This document shows positions 35,249-44,770 of a stretch of 64,000 nucleotides of DNA, one piece after another. This DNA comes from an uncultured Roseburia sp. (GTDB lineage Bacteria; Bacillota; Clostridia; Lachnospirales; Lachnospiraceae): assembly GCA_947649645.1 (NCBI GenBank), contig CANSSP010000009.1, forward strand, positions 48,236-112,235, read 5' to 3'. Numbering within the stretch: the first letter of the stretch is position 1; the number at the start of each line of letters is the position of its first letter. A model generated the notes under the pieces. It did not search any database. It was not told where the DNA came from and saw only the letters and a list, made by a program, of their open reading frames with translations. The position numbers and the translations under genes were made by a program.

Positions 35249-36685
35249 ATGCTTCCACAGGATTTTCTGGACAGGATGGAACGCATGCTGGGCGGGGAAT
35301 TTCCGGCATTTTTAAACAGTTATGAGACGAAAGGGCACAGGGCGCTGCGCATCAACACGCACAAGACGGACAGGGAACGGTTTCTGCGCCAGACTCCGTT
35401 TTCCCTGTCTCCCGTTCCCTGGTCCGGGAACGGATTTTATTACGGTGAAAATGATATGCCCGGAAAGCATCCTTATCACGCGGCGGGGGTATATTACATA
35501 CAGGAGCCGAGCGCGATGGCTCCGGCAGAATACCTGACGGAGGGATTTTGCGCAGGTGAAAAAAAAGAGACGGAACGGATTCTGGATCTGTGTGCGGCGC
35601 CGGGCGGGAAGAGCACGCAGATCGCCGGGAAAATGCAGGGAGAAGGTATCTTACTCTGCAACGAAATTCACCCCGCGCGCGCCAGAATCCTTTCGGAAAA
35701 TATAGAGCGCATGGGGATTCGCAATGCCCTGGTGCTGAATGAAACACCGCAGAAACTGGCAGAACGTTTTCCGTGCTATTTTACCCGGATTCTGGTGGAT
35801 GCACCCTGTTCGGGGGAGGGCATGTTCCGAAAAAACGAAGCATCCTGCAGTGAGTGGAGCCTTTCCGGCGTACAGATGTGTGCCGGACGTCAGGACGAAA
35901 TCTTAGACTGTGCGGCGGTCATGCTCTGCCCCGGAGGAAAGATGGTATATTCCACCTGTACGTTTGCTCCGGCAGAAAATGAAGGAAGTATCGCACGATT
36001 TCTTGCGCGTCATCCGGAATTTTACATAGAAGAAGCCGTGCGTGGGGAGGGCATGTCTGCGGGCGTGCCGGAATGGTCTTTCGTGCCGGAAGTGAGCGGC
36101 CTTGAAAAGACGCTCCGGCTCTGGCCGCACCGCCTGAAGGGAGAAGGGCATTTTATTGCCGTTCTGAAAAAAGAAGGAAGCCGTCCGGGCGGAGGCGCCC
36201 ATACATGCAGCGTGGAGAGAGGGATTCCGGAAAAAGAACTTCTTATCCCACAGAAAGGGATACTGGAATGGAAAGCTTTTGCGAAAGAAACATTGCGGTC
36301 CGCTGATGATATGTGGCAAAACGGCCGTTTTCTCCGGTTTGGAGATCAGCTTTACCAGATTCCGGACGGGATGCCGGAAATCAAGGGGCTTAAGGTAATA
36401 CGGCCCGGGCTTCATCTCGGCACGATCAGGAAAAAAAGGTTTGAGCCTTCGCACGCACTGGCACTGGCGCTTTCGTGCGAAGAAGTGTTCTGCAGGGCAG
36501 ATTTTTGCATGGCGGACGCGGACGAAAGCCGGACAATCCGCAGATATCTGGGCGGAGAGACGTTTCCGTACGCCGGAGAGAAGGGCTGGTATCTGGTTAC
36601 TGTGGATGATTATGGCGTCGGCTGGGGCAGGGCTGCAGGCGGTGTCATGAAAAATTTTTACCCGAAAGGCCTGAGGAGAATGTGA
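35249..36685 (+). CDS. RsmF/NOL1/NOP2/Sun-family RNA cytosine-5 methyltransferase
   Basis: The protein has 478 residues. S-adenosylmethionine motifs are ILDLCAAPGGKSTQIA and LVDAPCSGEGMFRKNE (with the PCSGEG catalytic Cys), followed by VYSTCTFAPAENE with the second catalytic Cys. The C-terminal third is the extra domain seen in RsmF/YebU-type enzymes. It methylates cytosine in 16S rRNA or tRNA. ATG 35249 follows GAGGGAGGG and gives the family's usual LPQDFLDRMERMLG start; a GTG at 35183 is not favoured. Confidence 0.92.
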   Translation: MLPQDFLDRMERMLGGEFPAFLNSYETKGHRALRINTHKTDRERFLRQTPFSLSPVPWSGNGFYYGENDMPGKHPYHAAGVYYIQEPSAMAPAEYLTEGFCAGEKKETERILDLCAAPGGKSTQIAGKMQGEGILLCNEIHPARARILSENIERMGIRNALVLNETPQKLAERFPCYFTRILVDAPCSGEGMFRKNEASCSEWSLSGVQMCAGRQDEILDCAAVMLCPGGKMVYSTCTFAPAENEGSIARFLARHPEFYIEEAVRGEGMSAGVPEWSFVPEVSGLEKTLRLWPHRLKGEGHFIAVLKKEGSRPGGGAHTCSVERGIPEKELLIPQKGILEWKAFAKETLRSADDMWQNGRFLRFGDQLYQIPDGMPEIKGLKVIRPGLHLGTIRKKRFEPSHALALALSCEEVFCRADFCMADADESRTIRRYLGGETFPYAGEKGWYLVTVDDYGVGWGRAAGGVMKNFYPKGLRRM

Positions 36686-36776
36686 CAGGGAACGTGGCCG
36701 TGCTTTTTCTCATAAGATAAATATAAGAATGTCATTTTGCCGGAAGAAAACATGGCAGAGGAGAAGAGGGACACGG

Positions 36777-38879
36777 ATGGGAAAAGCGTGGACACTGGGG
36801 GCGCTGAACCCGGGGGAAGAGGCTTTTGTGGAAGGCGTTACCGGGGAGGAACATATACGCCAGAGACTTCTGGATCTTGGTCTTGTCAGAGGGACAAAGG
36901 TGATCTGTGTGCAGAAAAAATCGGAGAGGGGAATTTGTGCATATCAGATCAGAGGAGCGGTGATTGCGCTCCGCAGGCAATCTGCCGACCTGGTGGGCGT
37001 GAGACCCTGCTTTAAAAGAAGAAACGACTTTCTGATCGCGCTTGCGGGCAATCCGAATGTTGGAAAGAGCACGGTGTTCAACGGGCTGACGGGGATGCGG
37101 CAGCACACGGGAAACTGGCCGGGAAAAACGGTGGAGAGCGCATACGGGTATCCGCGCACAAAACGACGCTGTGTGCTGGCGGATCTTCCGGGAATGTATT
37201 CCCTTACATCTCATTCTCCGGAAGAAGAGGCGGCTGCAGATTTTCTGCGTTCGGGCAGGGCGGATGCCGTTCTGGTGGTCTGCGACGCATGTGCTCTGGA
37301 GCGCAATCTGAATCTTGCGCTGCAGATTGCAGAGACAGGGTGTCCGTTCATGCTGTGTGTGAATCTGATGGACGAGGCGGCACGAAAAGGGATCGATATT
37401 GATTTAAAACGCCTGTCAGATGTGCTTGGTATTCCGGTTGTGGGGATATCGGCGCAGAAAAAGACGGATATTCAGAAACTTCTGAGAGCACTGGACGCAT
37501 GGATGGAAAAACTTGCAGAGGACAATGTGGCTGTCCGGGCGCCGGAAAAAGATACGGATCAGAAATGCGGGCCAGAAGCGGAGGAGACGGGCACATACGA
37601 GCGCCTGGAGCGGGCGGAGTCTGTCTGTAAGGCTGTGGTGACATTCCGGAAAAACAGGTTTCGGGACCGTGATTTAAAGATTGACCGGTATCTGACGGGA
37701 AAGTGGACCGGATATCCGGCGATGTTTCTTCTTCTGGCTGTCGTGCTGTGGATTACGATTGCAGGGGCAAATGTGCTGTCTGCTTATCTGACATCTTTTT
37801 TTTCACGGGCGGAAACGGTATTGTGGGAATTGCTGCGTTTTTCCGCCCTTCCACGGTTTGTGCGGGAGGCGCTTATCTCAGGTATGTTCCGTGTGACCGG
37901 ATGGGTGGTGGCCGTCATGCTGCCTCCGATGGCGGTCTTTTTTCCCCTGTTTGCGCTGCTGGAAGATCTGGGCTATCTTCCCAGAATCGCGTATAACCTG
38001 GACGGTCCGTTTGAGCGATGTCATGCCTGCGGAAAGCAGGCGCTCACGATGTGTATGGGGCTGGGCTGCAATGCGGTGGGCGTGACGGGCTGCCGGATTA
38101 TCGATTCGGAGCGTGAGAGGCATCTGGCCATACTCACAAACAGTTTTATGCCCTGTAACGGCAGATTTCCGATGCTGATTACCGTCAGTACCATGTTCCT
38201 TTTCGGGACGGCAGACGGCCGGACGGCGGCGGGCACGGCTCTGGTTCTGGCGGGACTGATAGTTCTTGGCGTCTGCGTGACTTTTTTCTGGTCAAAGATT
38301 CTTTCCGCGACGCTCCTTAAAGGAGAAGCGTCTGCTTTTACGCTGGAGCTTCCGCCGTACCGGAGACCGCAGACGTTAAAAGTGCTGGTGCGCTCCGCGC
38401 TGGACCGCACGGCGTCTGTCCTTGCGCGCGCAGCGGCGGTGGCGGCTCCCGCGGGGCTTATCATCTGGCTTCTGGCCAATATTCCTGCGGGAGAGCAGAG
38501 CCTTTTTCAGATGATGGCGGATGCCCTGGACCCGTTTGCGCGTGCAATCGGAATGGACGGGGTTCTTCTGACGGCGTTCTTTCTGGGATTTCCTGCAAAT
38601 GAAATTGTCCTGCCTCTTGCCATTATGGGATATCTGGCCCAGGGAGAGATAAAGGAGCCGGGAGGACTGCAGGAAATTCACGCCCTGCTTCTGCGCCATG
38701 GATGGGGTGTAAAAACGGCTGTCTGCGTGATGCTTTTTTCGCTTCTGCACTGGCCGTGCTCTACGACACTGCTTACAATCCGAAAGGAGACGAAAAGTTT
38801 CGGGCTGACTGCAGCCGCTTTTCTGATTCCGGCAGTGACGGGGATCTTTCTGTGTTTTTGTGTCAACAGACTATTTTAG
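36777..38879 (+). CDS. feoB: Ferrous iron transporter with FeoA domain fused to FeoB
   Basis: The protein has 700 residues. Residues 1-78 form a FeoA SH3-like domain (RQRLLDLGLVRGTKVICVQ). The FeoB G domain follows, with G1 GNPNVGKST at 91-99, HTGNWPGKTVE and G3 DLPGMYSL at about 131-138. After a cytosolic linker come about eight membrane helices with the nucleoside-recognition motifs GLGCNAVGVTGCRII and SFMPCNGRFPML. It imports Fe(II) across the inner membrane. ATG 36777 follows GAGGG with 6-base spacing; in-frame codons to 36729 look non-coding. The gap 38880-39104 shows nothing further. Confidence 0.95.
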   Translation: MGKAWTLGALNPGEEAFVEGVTGEEHIRQRLLDLGLVRGTKVICVQKKSERGICAYQIRGAVIALRRQSADLVGVRPCFKRRNDFLIALAGNPNVGKSTVFNGLTGMRQHTGNWPGKTVESAYGYPRTKRRCVLADLPGMYSLTSHSPEEEAAADFLRSGRADAVLVVCDACALERNLNLALQIAETGCPFMLCVNLMDEAARKGIDIDLKRLSDVLGIPVVGISAQKKTDIQKLLRALDAWMEKLAEDNVAVRAPEKDTDQKCGPEAEETGTYERLERAESVCKAVVTFRKNRFRDRDLKIDRYLTGKWTGYPAMFLLLAVVLWITIAGANVLSAYLTSFFSRAETVLWELLRFSALPRFVREALISGMFRVTGWVVAVMLPPMAVFFPLFALLEDLGYLPRIAYNLDGPFERCHACGKQALTMCMGLGCNAVGVTGCRIIDSERERHLAILTNSFMPCNGRFPMLITVSTMFLFGTADGRTAAGTALVLAGLIVLGVCVTFFWSKILSATLLKGEASAFTLELPPYRRPQTLKVLVRSALDRTASVLARAAAVAAPAGLIIWLLANIPAGEQSLFQMMADALDPFARAIGMDGVLLTAFFLGFPANEIVLPLAIMGYLAQGEIKEPGGLQEIHALLLRHGWGVKTAVCVMLFSLLHWPCSTTLLTIRKETKSFGLTAAAFLIPAVTGIFLCFCVNRLF

Positions 38880-39104
38880 AGACGGTTTTTATTACAAAAA
38901 GAATACATTTCATTACAGATCATGCAGATTCTGCGCTTTTCTGCCGATATAAAAAGCAGGATGGAAAACAGGACGGATATAAGAAAAAGCTACGGATGGC
39001 GTCAGATTTCAGGAAGAAGCAGCCTGCAGGGAAACTGGCGCTGTTTTGCGTCTGATCCGCCGCATCCTTAGTGAGACGCATCGGGCGTCCAGGGAGGAAA
39101 ATGA

Positions 39105-39815
39105 GTGTTGCAGATAGCCGTGTGCGCGCGGGAGGCAGAGGGGTTAAGACAGATGGAGAGGCTGATACGGCAGACGCAGGAGTGCAGATCCTTTGTATTC
39201 CCCGACGGAAACCATCTGCTGTCCTGCAGGGAAAAATTTGACATTCTGTTTTGGGAGATCGAAAAAGAAAACAGGGATGAGGTAAGGATCATCGGGCGGG
39301 TGAGACAGGAGACGGACGCTCTGGTTATTTTTGTCAGCAGCGGGCCGGAGTATGTTTTTGACGCATTTGACGTCCAGGCATTTCATTATCTGTTAAAGCC
39401 GTTAGATGAGGCGAGATTTACAGCCGTTTTGCGGCGTGCGGTTCACGAAAAACAGACGCAGAGGGAAAAGGAGCCTCTGCTTGTGCGGGCAAAAGGAAGT
39501 TTTTACCGTGTGGAAAAGAAAAATATTTTTTATGTGGAAAATGTAGCCCGCAAGGTAGTCCTGCACACAAAAAACGGTGAGCTTTCCTATTATGCGAGGA
39601 TGAAGGAAGTTGAGGAAGATCTGGGCAGTTATTTTTTCCGCTGTCACAGAGGCTATCTGGTCAATTTCGGAGCCGTGAAAAGTTATGAGGCGGGAAGTAT
39701 TCTGCTCAAAAACGGTGAGAGCATTCTGATGGCAAAGCAGAAATATAACGATTTTGCAGAGGCGTATGCCGGATATCTGCGCGGAAAATCAATCGGAAGC
39801 GGGGAATGGGTATGA
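39105..39815 (+). CDS. LytTR-family DNA-binding protein with a degenerate receiver domain
   Basis: The protein has 236 residues and starts at GTG 39105, seven bases after GGAGG. The N-terminal half has the receiver layout, with KPLDEARF in the usual Lys position, but the acidic pair near the start is replaced by CAREAE and the phospho-Asp site reads FWEIE with Glu at about 51. The C-terminal LytTR domain (about 125-230) has YRVEKKNIFYVENVARKVVL and FFRCHRGYLVNFGAV. It should bind DNA without classical phosphorylation. Its stop overlaps the start of a FliD-like gene, which suggests a role in flagellar filament genes. Confidence 0.88.
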   Translation: MLQIAVCAREAEGLRQMERLIRQTQECRSFVFPDGNHLLSCREKFDILFWEIEKENRDEVRIIGRVRQETDALVIFVSSGPEYVFDAFDVQAFHYLLKPLDEARFTAVLRRAVHEKQTQREKEPLLVRAKGSFYRVEKKNIFYVENVARKVVLHTKNGELSYYARMKEVEEDLGSYFFRCHRGYLVNFGAVKSYEAGSILLKNGESILMAKQKYNDFAEAYAGYLRGKSIGSGEWV

Positions 39816-40573
39816 GAATTGGAAACAGGACAGGAATGAGAATCACAAACGCGAGACTGACGCGCCAGGCAAAGGTGCGGGCATGGTCGTCCGGAGGTAC
39901 GGGAAAAGTATTTACGTCGCATGTAAAGAAGACGCAGGTGCCAGGAAGCCTTACACCGGGTGAGATACTGAATGGAATCAATAAGAGCCAGACGACGTCT
40001 CCGGGCCAGCTTCTCGTGCAGAATCAGCAGAAATGCTATTCTTATCAGACGATGAAAACGGCGGCCGACCGGGTTAACGGGCATATGGAACAGTTTCTGG
40101 CAGACGGAGAGACGTCTCTTTTCGGGCAGGCGGACCAAGAAAAGTCAAAAGCGGAAGCGGTAAGCGAAATCACGGCATTTGTTTCGAATTACAATGCCAT
40201 GATCGGAAAGCTGACACAGTCCGGGGACCGGGTGGAGAAGGCATATGCGGACAAACTGAAATCGATTGTCGGCAGAAAGACGGCTTCCCTGAAAGCGCTT
40301 GGAATCACAGTGGAGCGCAACGGGACGCTTACGGTTGACAAAAAAACGCTTGCTTCGGCTGAGCTTTCCGATATTCGCGATGTGTTTGGACAGGAGGGGG
40401 GAATTGCCGACCAGATTCAGAAGCAGGCGAAGGACATATCCGGATATGCGAAGGAACAGATGGAAGATCTTGAAAAAAGCAATACCTATATCAGCTCGAA
40501 CTATAACAAATATGGGACATCCTCCGGTTTATTCGGCAGTTTTCTGAGCCGTTATTATAATACAAAGGGTTAA
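39812..40573 (+). CDS. FliD-like flagellar filament-cap protein, short form
   Basis: The protein has about 253 residues. The middle (about 100-190) reads VSEITAFVSNYNAMIGKLTQ, SIVGRKTASLKALGITVERN and GTLTVDKKTLASAEL, which is the pattern of the FliD C-terminal domain near the end of hook-associated protein 2. The C-terminus is helical and Asn/Tyr/Ser rich. Full FliD is usually above 450 residues, so the N-terminal part is missing here. The start overlaps the LytTR stop (39812, or 39806). It could be a filament-associated accessory or secreted protein rather than the cap. Confidence 0.65.
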   Translation: MRIGNRTGMRITNARLTRQAKVRAWSSGGTGKVFTSHVKKTQVPGSLTPGEILNGINKSQTTSPGQLLVQNQQKCYSYQTMKTAADRVNGHMEQFLADGETSLFGQADQEKSKAEAVSEITAFVSNYNAMIGKLTQSGDRVEKAYADKLKSIVGRKTASLKALGITVERNGTLTVDKKTLASAELSDIRDVFGQEGGIADQIQKQAKDISGYAKEQMEDLEKSNTYISSNYNKYGTSSGLFGSFLSRYYNTKG

Positions 40574-41785
40574 ATGATGGAGCAGATCAAAGAAACCGCT
40601 GCGGTTCCGTCGCGGAAAAGAGATTTGCGTGAAAAAAGACAATATCGGAAAATTCTGTGGGGGATGCTGTTTTTAGATCTTCTGCTCGGCAAGCTCCAGG
40701 AAAAAGCACACCGGGACATGGGCGGGAAAGTGCCGGAAGACGAAGATATATGCGGGGAAGGCGTGATGCGCTGGCCTTCTGACTGGGCAGGACGCGATTC
40801 GCTGGAACTTACGATCGAGAGTTATCTGCGCATTGCCTTCTCAGAATCTTACGATCAGATTTCCGGAGCTGTCCGGCGGGCGGAGTGGTGTTCGTCGGAC
40901 AGCCTTTTAAAAGAAGCTTCCGGGGTTATGGCGGATTTTTACGGAGGGCTGATAGACGGGGAGACGACGGGACATATGGCCCGCGCTTACTGCTGTTATT
41001 ATCTGGAGGGCAGAATTGCGGGAAAAATTGAAGACCTGGTTGAAGATACGGAAGATAACGAGGCTCTGCACCGGGAAAATATGATGCGGGAGCTGCTTGA
41101 AATCTATGAATATTTTTCCAGGGCCAATGTGCGCAAGGCGGTGGAGGCAAACAACAGAGAGGGCAGAAGAATGGTAGAGGAGAGCGGTCTTTCCTGGGCC
41201 GGAACGACATACTATCATGCCCGGTTTTATTATGCCTGCGAAAGGATGCAGGAAATGCTGCGAAACATCTGTGCGGAACTGGCCGATGAAAACGGACTGG
41301 ACGCACCCGATTTTGACAGGACAGAAAAAGAGAGCAGATTCCGGCTGGACGGCGGTCTGTCATTTCATGGTGTTTTTGAGTGGGTACAAAAGCAGAATAA
41401 TTACCCGCCGGATCAGTATGGCATGAGAGACAAAGTGAGACGTCCTCCGGGATCTTTTTTTTATCTGTACCGTAACTGCTGCAGTGACAGGGAAGATAAG
41501 GGGATAAAACGGCTTTCCGAAATGCTGAAAAAAGCGGCCGCAGAAGAGATGCCGGCGAAAACAATCTGGAGGATGTTCTGCGTGACGGGGGGAAGGGATT
41601 ACCACAACGGTGTGAGCTATCTGCTGGGAGAGCAGGCACCGGATGAGGACGCGGCCCTCTGTGAGACGACCATGCATTTTCTCGAGACATTCCGTCTCTA
41701 CCGTATCTCCGGCTGTGTGGAACTATTGCACGCAGGCGCGGCCATGCCGCGCCCGGATAATGCAGTTACATTTAAATTCCCATGA
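40574..41785 (+). CDS. Hypothetical protein downstream of the FliD-like gene
   Basis: The protein has 403 residues, soluble and helical, with many Glu, Arg and Tyr residues and scattered Cys. Segments such as DSLELTIESYLRIAFSESYD and LEGRIAGKIEDLVEDTEDNE suggest a helical repeat fold, but I recognise no family. It starts immediately after the FliD-like gene (ATG 40574 or 40577) and ends close to the convergent P-II-like gene. A flagellar or secretion role is suggested only by position. Confidence 0.7.
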   Translation: MMEQIKETAAVPSRKRDLREKRQYRKILWGMLFLDLLLGKLQEKAHRDMGGKVPEDEDICGEGVMRWPSDWAGRDSLELTIESYLRIAFSESYDQISGAVRRAEWCSSDSLLKEASGVMADFYGGLIDGETTGHMARAYCCYYLEGRIAGKIEDLVEDTEDNEALHRENMMRELLEIYEYFSRANVRKAVEANNREGRRMVEESGLSWAGTTYYHARFYYACERMQEMLRNICAELADENGLDAPDFDRTEKESRFRLDGGLSFHGVFEWVQKQNNYPPDQYGMRDKVRRPPGSFFYLYRNCCSDREDKGIKRLSEMLKKAAAEEMPAKTIWRMFCVTGGRDYHNGVSYLLGEQAPDEDAALCETTMHFLETFRLYRISGCVELLHAGAAMPRPDNAVTFKFP

Positions 41786-42467
41786 TCGCATCGACCGGAA
41801 GCGAGAGTGCGAGTCCGTGGGCCGGCGTGGTAACACCGTGATTTTTGCTGATGGCGGACATGATCTGTGTCCGCTTTTCTTTGGGCACCACGATCATAAG
41901 GATATCCTGCTCTTCCTGGAGCGGGATTCCGAAGCGCGTGGCGACTTCCTCGGGGCTGCATTTGAGCCCTTTTAAAATGGTGCCCCCGGTGGCGCCTGCA
42001 TTTCTGGCAGTGTACATGACGTCGTCGCTGTATCCCTGGCTGACGGTCACGAGAATCATTGCATGCGTAATTGTTTCACTCATTTTCTGTACTTCCCTTT
42101 CCGATTCTTCGAGAATCCGTTCCTGTATGTTGACATTGAGCAGTTTGTAAAGCCAGCCCTGCAGGCCGTTTACCGGAATGCTGATGGCGATCCCGGTGCC
42201 TCTGCGGTGGAGCTGGAGCGCATGGTTCATCTCCGAGAGCAGAGCTTTTGTGCGTTCCCGCGGGACAAAGCAGAGCGTAATGCTCTTGTGCGGGTCGCCG
42301 AGGCCGAACATATAGAGGAAATCCGAGCTGACGGTTCCGACGCCGTGCATCTGATAGTAAATCGGGATTTCGGAATCGGTCAGAAATTCAGTTACCCGTC
42401 TGCGGATATTGTAATCCACGATGATAATGACGCAGCGGAACGTAAGTTTTTTTGATAAATCCTGCAT
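41772..42467 (-). CDS. P-II-like signalling protein with two tandem domains
   Basis: The protein has 231 residues. Two ferredoxin-like halves (about 5-105 and 130-231) each have the P-II-like strand-helix pattern: FRCVIIIVDYNIRRRVTEFL, HGVGTVSSDF and HAMILVTVSQGYSDDVMYTA, NAGATGGTIL. The conserved uridylylation Tyr loop of GlnB is not visible. P-II proteins bind ATP, ADP or small ligands and control a partner. It lies 4 bases after the DUF1538 membrane protein gene, so it probably regulates that protein. It overlaps the 3' end of the convergent hypothetical gene by 14 bases. Confidence 0.8.
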   Translation of the reverse strand: MQDLSKKLTFRCVIIIVDYNIRRRVTEFLTDSEIPIYYQMHGVGTVSSDFLYMFGLGDPHKSITLCFVPRERTKALLSEMNHALQLHRRGTGIAISIPVNGLQGWLYKLLNVNIQERILEESEREVQKMSETITHAMILVTVSQGYSDDVMYTARNAGATGGTILKGLKCSPEEVATRFGIPLQEEQDILMIVVPKEKRTQIMSAISKNHGVTTPAHGLALSLPVDAIMGI

Positions 42468-42470
42468 AGA

Positions 42471-43997
42471 CTATTCCTCCTCAAATTCCATAATTTCGTC
42501 ATCATCGATGTCAAGCAGAATAGCAGACAGGGAGATGGATTTTTTCAGTTCGATGTTATAGCGGAACCCCATGATCTGAACCGCGATCAGAGGAGCCATC
42601 GCCACCATGGCGACGACGCCAAAGGCGTCCGTGGTGACATTCCCGCCGACTGCCGTACAGGCGCCCATCGCGAGCGGAAGGAGAAATGTCGAAGTCATCG
42701 GCCCGCTTGCGACACCGCCGGAGTCGAAGGCGATGCCGACAAACACTTTTGGCACAAAACGGGTCAGGATAAGAGCTGTGATATAACCGGGGATCAGAAG
42801 CCAGTAGATGCTGATTCCGGTCAGAACACGGGCGAGTGCAAGCGCTACGGAAGCGGACACACCGACGGAGAGGCACAGATTCATCGAGGCACGGGAGATG
42901 GAGCCGTTTGTGACATCCTCCACCTGTTTGTTTAGAACCTGGACGGCGGGCTCTGCTTTTACGATATAGTAGCCGATCAGGCCGCCGACCGGGATCAGGA
43001 GCCATTTCCAGGGCTGTCCGGCAAGGCTGCTGCCGAGCAGACTTCCGACCGGGGCAAAACCGACGCTCACTCCGGTGAGAAACAAAATCAGGCCGATGAT
43101 CGTGTAGAGGAAACCAATTATCATCTTGATCATCTGATTTTTGTGAAAACGTTTTGAAATTATCTGGAACAAAAGAAACACGGCCAGTACGGGAAAGACG
43201 GAGAAAATCACTTCTTTTCCGTGGTCCGGAATCATATGTAGAAATTCGCGCATGACATCCTGCATCGTGACGACGTCGGGGACGGGGGTCGCATTGTAAG
43301 CGGCCTCGCCCGGATGGAAAAAGATGCCGAGAAGCAGAACCATAATGACAGGGCCGATGCTGCAGAATGCGATCAGGCCGAAACTGTCGCTTGCACCGTT
43401 TTTATCGCTTCGTGTTGCGGACAGACCGATACCGATGGCCATGATAAACGGGACTGTCATCGGACCTGTGGTCACACCGCCGGAATCGAACGCCACGGCG
43501 ATAAAATCTGCAGGCGCCGCAAACGAGAGCGCAATCAGCCCGGCATAAAGGATGCACAGGAGGAGCGGGAGGCTCATGTGGAATAAGATACGGAGCACTG
43601 CGATGACAAGAAACACTCCGACACCGACGGCGACCGTCCAGATCAGGGTGGAACTGGGAATCGAGGGAACCTGATTTGCGAGAACCTGCAGATCGGGTTC
43701 TGCGATCGTAATGATCATTCCCATGACGAGACAGACGAGAATCAGCACAATCAGCCGCCTTGATTTCATGATATGAGAACCGACGCCTTCTCCGAGCGGC
43801 GTCATCGACATCTCGGCGCCAAGCTGGAAAAAGGCCATTCCGATAATCAGCATAAAAGCGCCGACTAAAAAAAGTGCGATCGTCCCGGTTTCCATCGGCA
43901 CGACAAAAATGCTTAAAAGCAGTACGATAACGGAAATCGGGAGTACGGCACTTATCGACTCGTCCATTTTCTCTTTTAATTTCTTGTTTAAGATCAT
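42471..43997 (-). CDS. DUF1538 membrane protein with two homologous halves
   Basis: The protein has about 508 residues and at least twelve hydrophobic segments. Each half carries the same motif: FDSGGVTTGPMTVPF at about 170 and FDSGGVASGPMTSTF at about 430, each followed by a Gly/Ala-rich run ending in a D-x-F-G segment. This duplication is the mark of DUF1538 proteins, probably transporters with inverted or tandem symmetry. ATG 43997 is used; a TTG at 44015 would add six residues. The P-II-like gene follows directly. The upstream operator is shared with the MarR gene. Confidence 0.85.
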   Translation of the reverse strand: MILNKKLKEKMDESISAVLPISVIVLLLSIFVVPMETGTIALFLVGAFMLIIGMAFFQLGAEMSMTPLGEGVGSHIMKSRRLIVLILVCLVMGMIITIAEPDLQVLANQVPSIPSSTLIWTVAVGVGVFLVIAVLRILFHMSLPLLLCILYAGLIALSFAAPADFIAVAFDSGGVTTGPMTVPFIMAIGIGLSATRSDKNGASDSFGLIAFCSIGPVIMVLLLGIFFHPGEAAYNATPVPDVVTMQDVMREFLHMIPDHGKEVIFSVFPVLAVFLLFQIISKRFHKNQMIKMIIGFLYTIIGLILFLTGVSVGFAPVGSLLGSSLAGQPWKWLLIPVGGLIGYYIVKAEPAVQVLNKQVEDVTNGSISRASMNLCLSVGVSASVALALARVLTGISIYWLLIPGYITALILTRFVPKVFVGIAFDSGGVASGPMTSTFLLPLAMGACTAVGGNVTTDAFGVVAMVAMAPLIAVQIMGFRYNIELKKSISLSAILLDIDDDEIMEFEEE

Positions 43998-44054
43998 ATC
44001 CAGTTTTCGGATCAAGATAATATCACATCACTTTCTATACAGGGTCTGTTTAAA

Positions 44055-44072
44055 AGTTTACAAATCAACTAT
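44055..44072. promoter_or_regulatory. MarR-type operator, copy 1 (DUF1538 side)
   Basis: The 18 bases AGTTTACAAATCAACTAT are identical to the core of copy 2 at 44196-44213. AGTT and AACT form the inverted arms. It lies 58 bases upstream of the DUF1538 start. Confidence 0.7.
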
Positions 44073-44192
44073 TATTTTAGCGGTTCTTTTTTCCAAAGTC
44101 AATCCCACAGGCGGCAGATTATCGGAATCTTAGCAGTTTCATTATGGTTTCTTATTGACATTCCGACCGGGAAGCGATAAAGTTTTCTATAT

Positions 44193-44214
44193 TATAGTTT
44201 ACAAATCAACTATA
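44193..44214. promoter_or_regulatory. MarR-type operator, copy 2 (MarR side)
   Basis: TATAGTT and AACTATA form 7-bp inverted arms around 8 bases, overlapping likely -10 sequences and ending 25 bases before the MarR start. Autoregulation is expected. Confidence 0.7.
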
Positions 44215-44239
44215 TGTGAAAAGACAGGGAGAGAGAACC

Positions 44240-44662
44240 ATGATGGAGGACTTTCTGGAAAATTCTTTTAAAATCGAGAGGGCATACCGCAGATTTTTTC
44301 ACGCGGAGATGGAAAAATATCATTTTACGCCGAACGAACTTTTTGTGATTCTCTATCTGCACCGACATGACGGTATGGTCAATACGGCAAAAGATATCGC
44401 CCGATATGAAGGAGTATCCAAAGGACTGATCGCGCGTTCGGTCGAGAGCCTCGCGGAGCGCGGGTATCTGCTCCTTGAGCGGGACGGCGCGGATAAGCGG
44501 ATGGTACGTCTTTATCTGACGGCGGAGTGCGGAAAAATGGTGCAGGAGATTGTAGAAAAACAGGAGGCGTTTTTTATGCGTCTTAAGGAAGGCGTCGGGG
44601 AGGATGAGATACGCATTACAATGGAAACAATGCGGCATTTTAATAAAAATATAACCTTCTGA
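44240..44662 (+). CDS. MarR-family transcriptional regulator
   Basis: The protein has 140 residues. The winged helix-turn-helix reads LHRHDGMVNTAKDIARYEGV, SKGLIARSVESLAERGYLLL, and the wing ERDGADKRMVRLYLT has the conserved D-x-R. The length is normal for MarR. ATG 44240 follows AGGGAGAG; 44243 is also possible. It is divergent from the DUF1538/P-II-like operon, and two equal operators lie in the gap, so it probably represses both itself and that operon until a ligand binds. Confidence 0.93.
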   Translation: MMEDFLENSFKIERAYRRFFHAEMEKYHFTPNELFVILYLHRHDGMVNTAKDIARYEGVSKGLIARSVESLAERGYLLLERDGADKRMVRLYLTAECGKMVQEIVEKQEAFFMRLKEGVGEDEIRITMETMRHFNKNITF

Positions 44663-44770
44663 TGACAAGCAGAATGAAATATGGTAGAATCGAATAGGCG
44701 TGCCGGGCATATATACCTGCCCGATACAAAAAGGAAATAGATTGATACAATCAGGATAAAGGAGGCAGCT

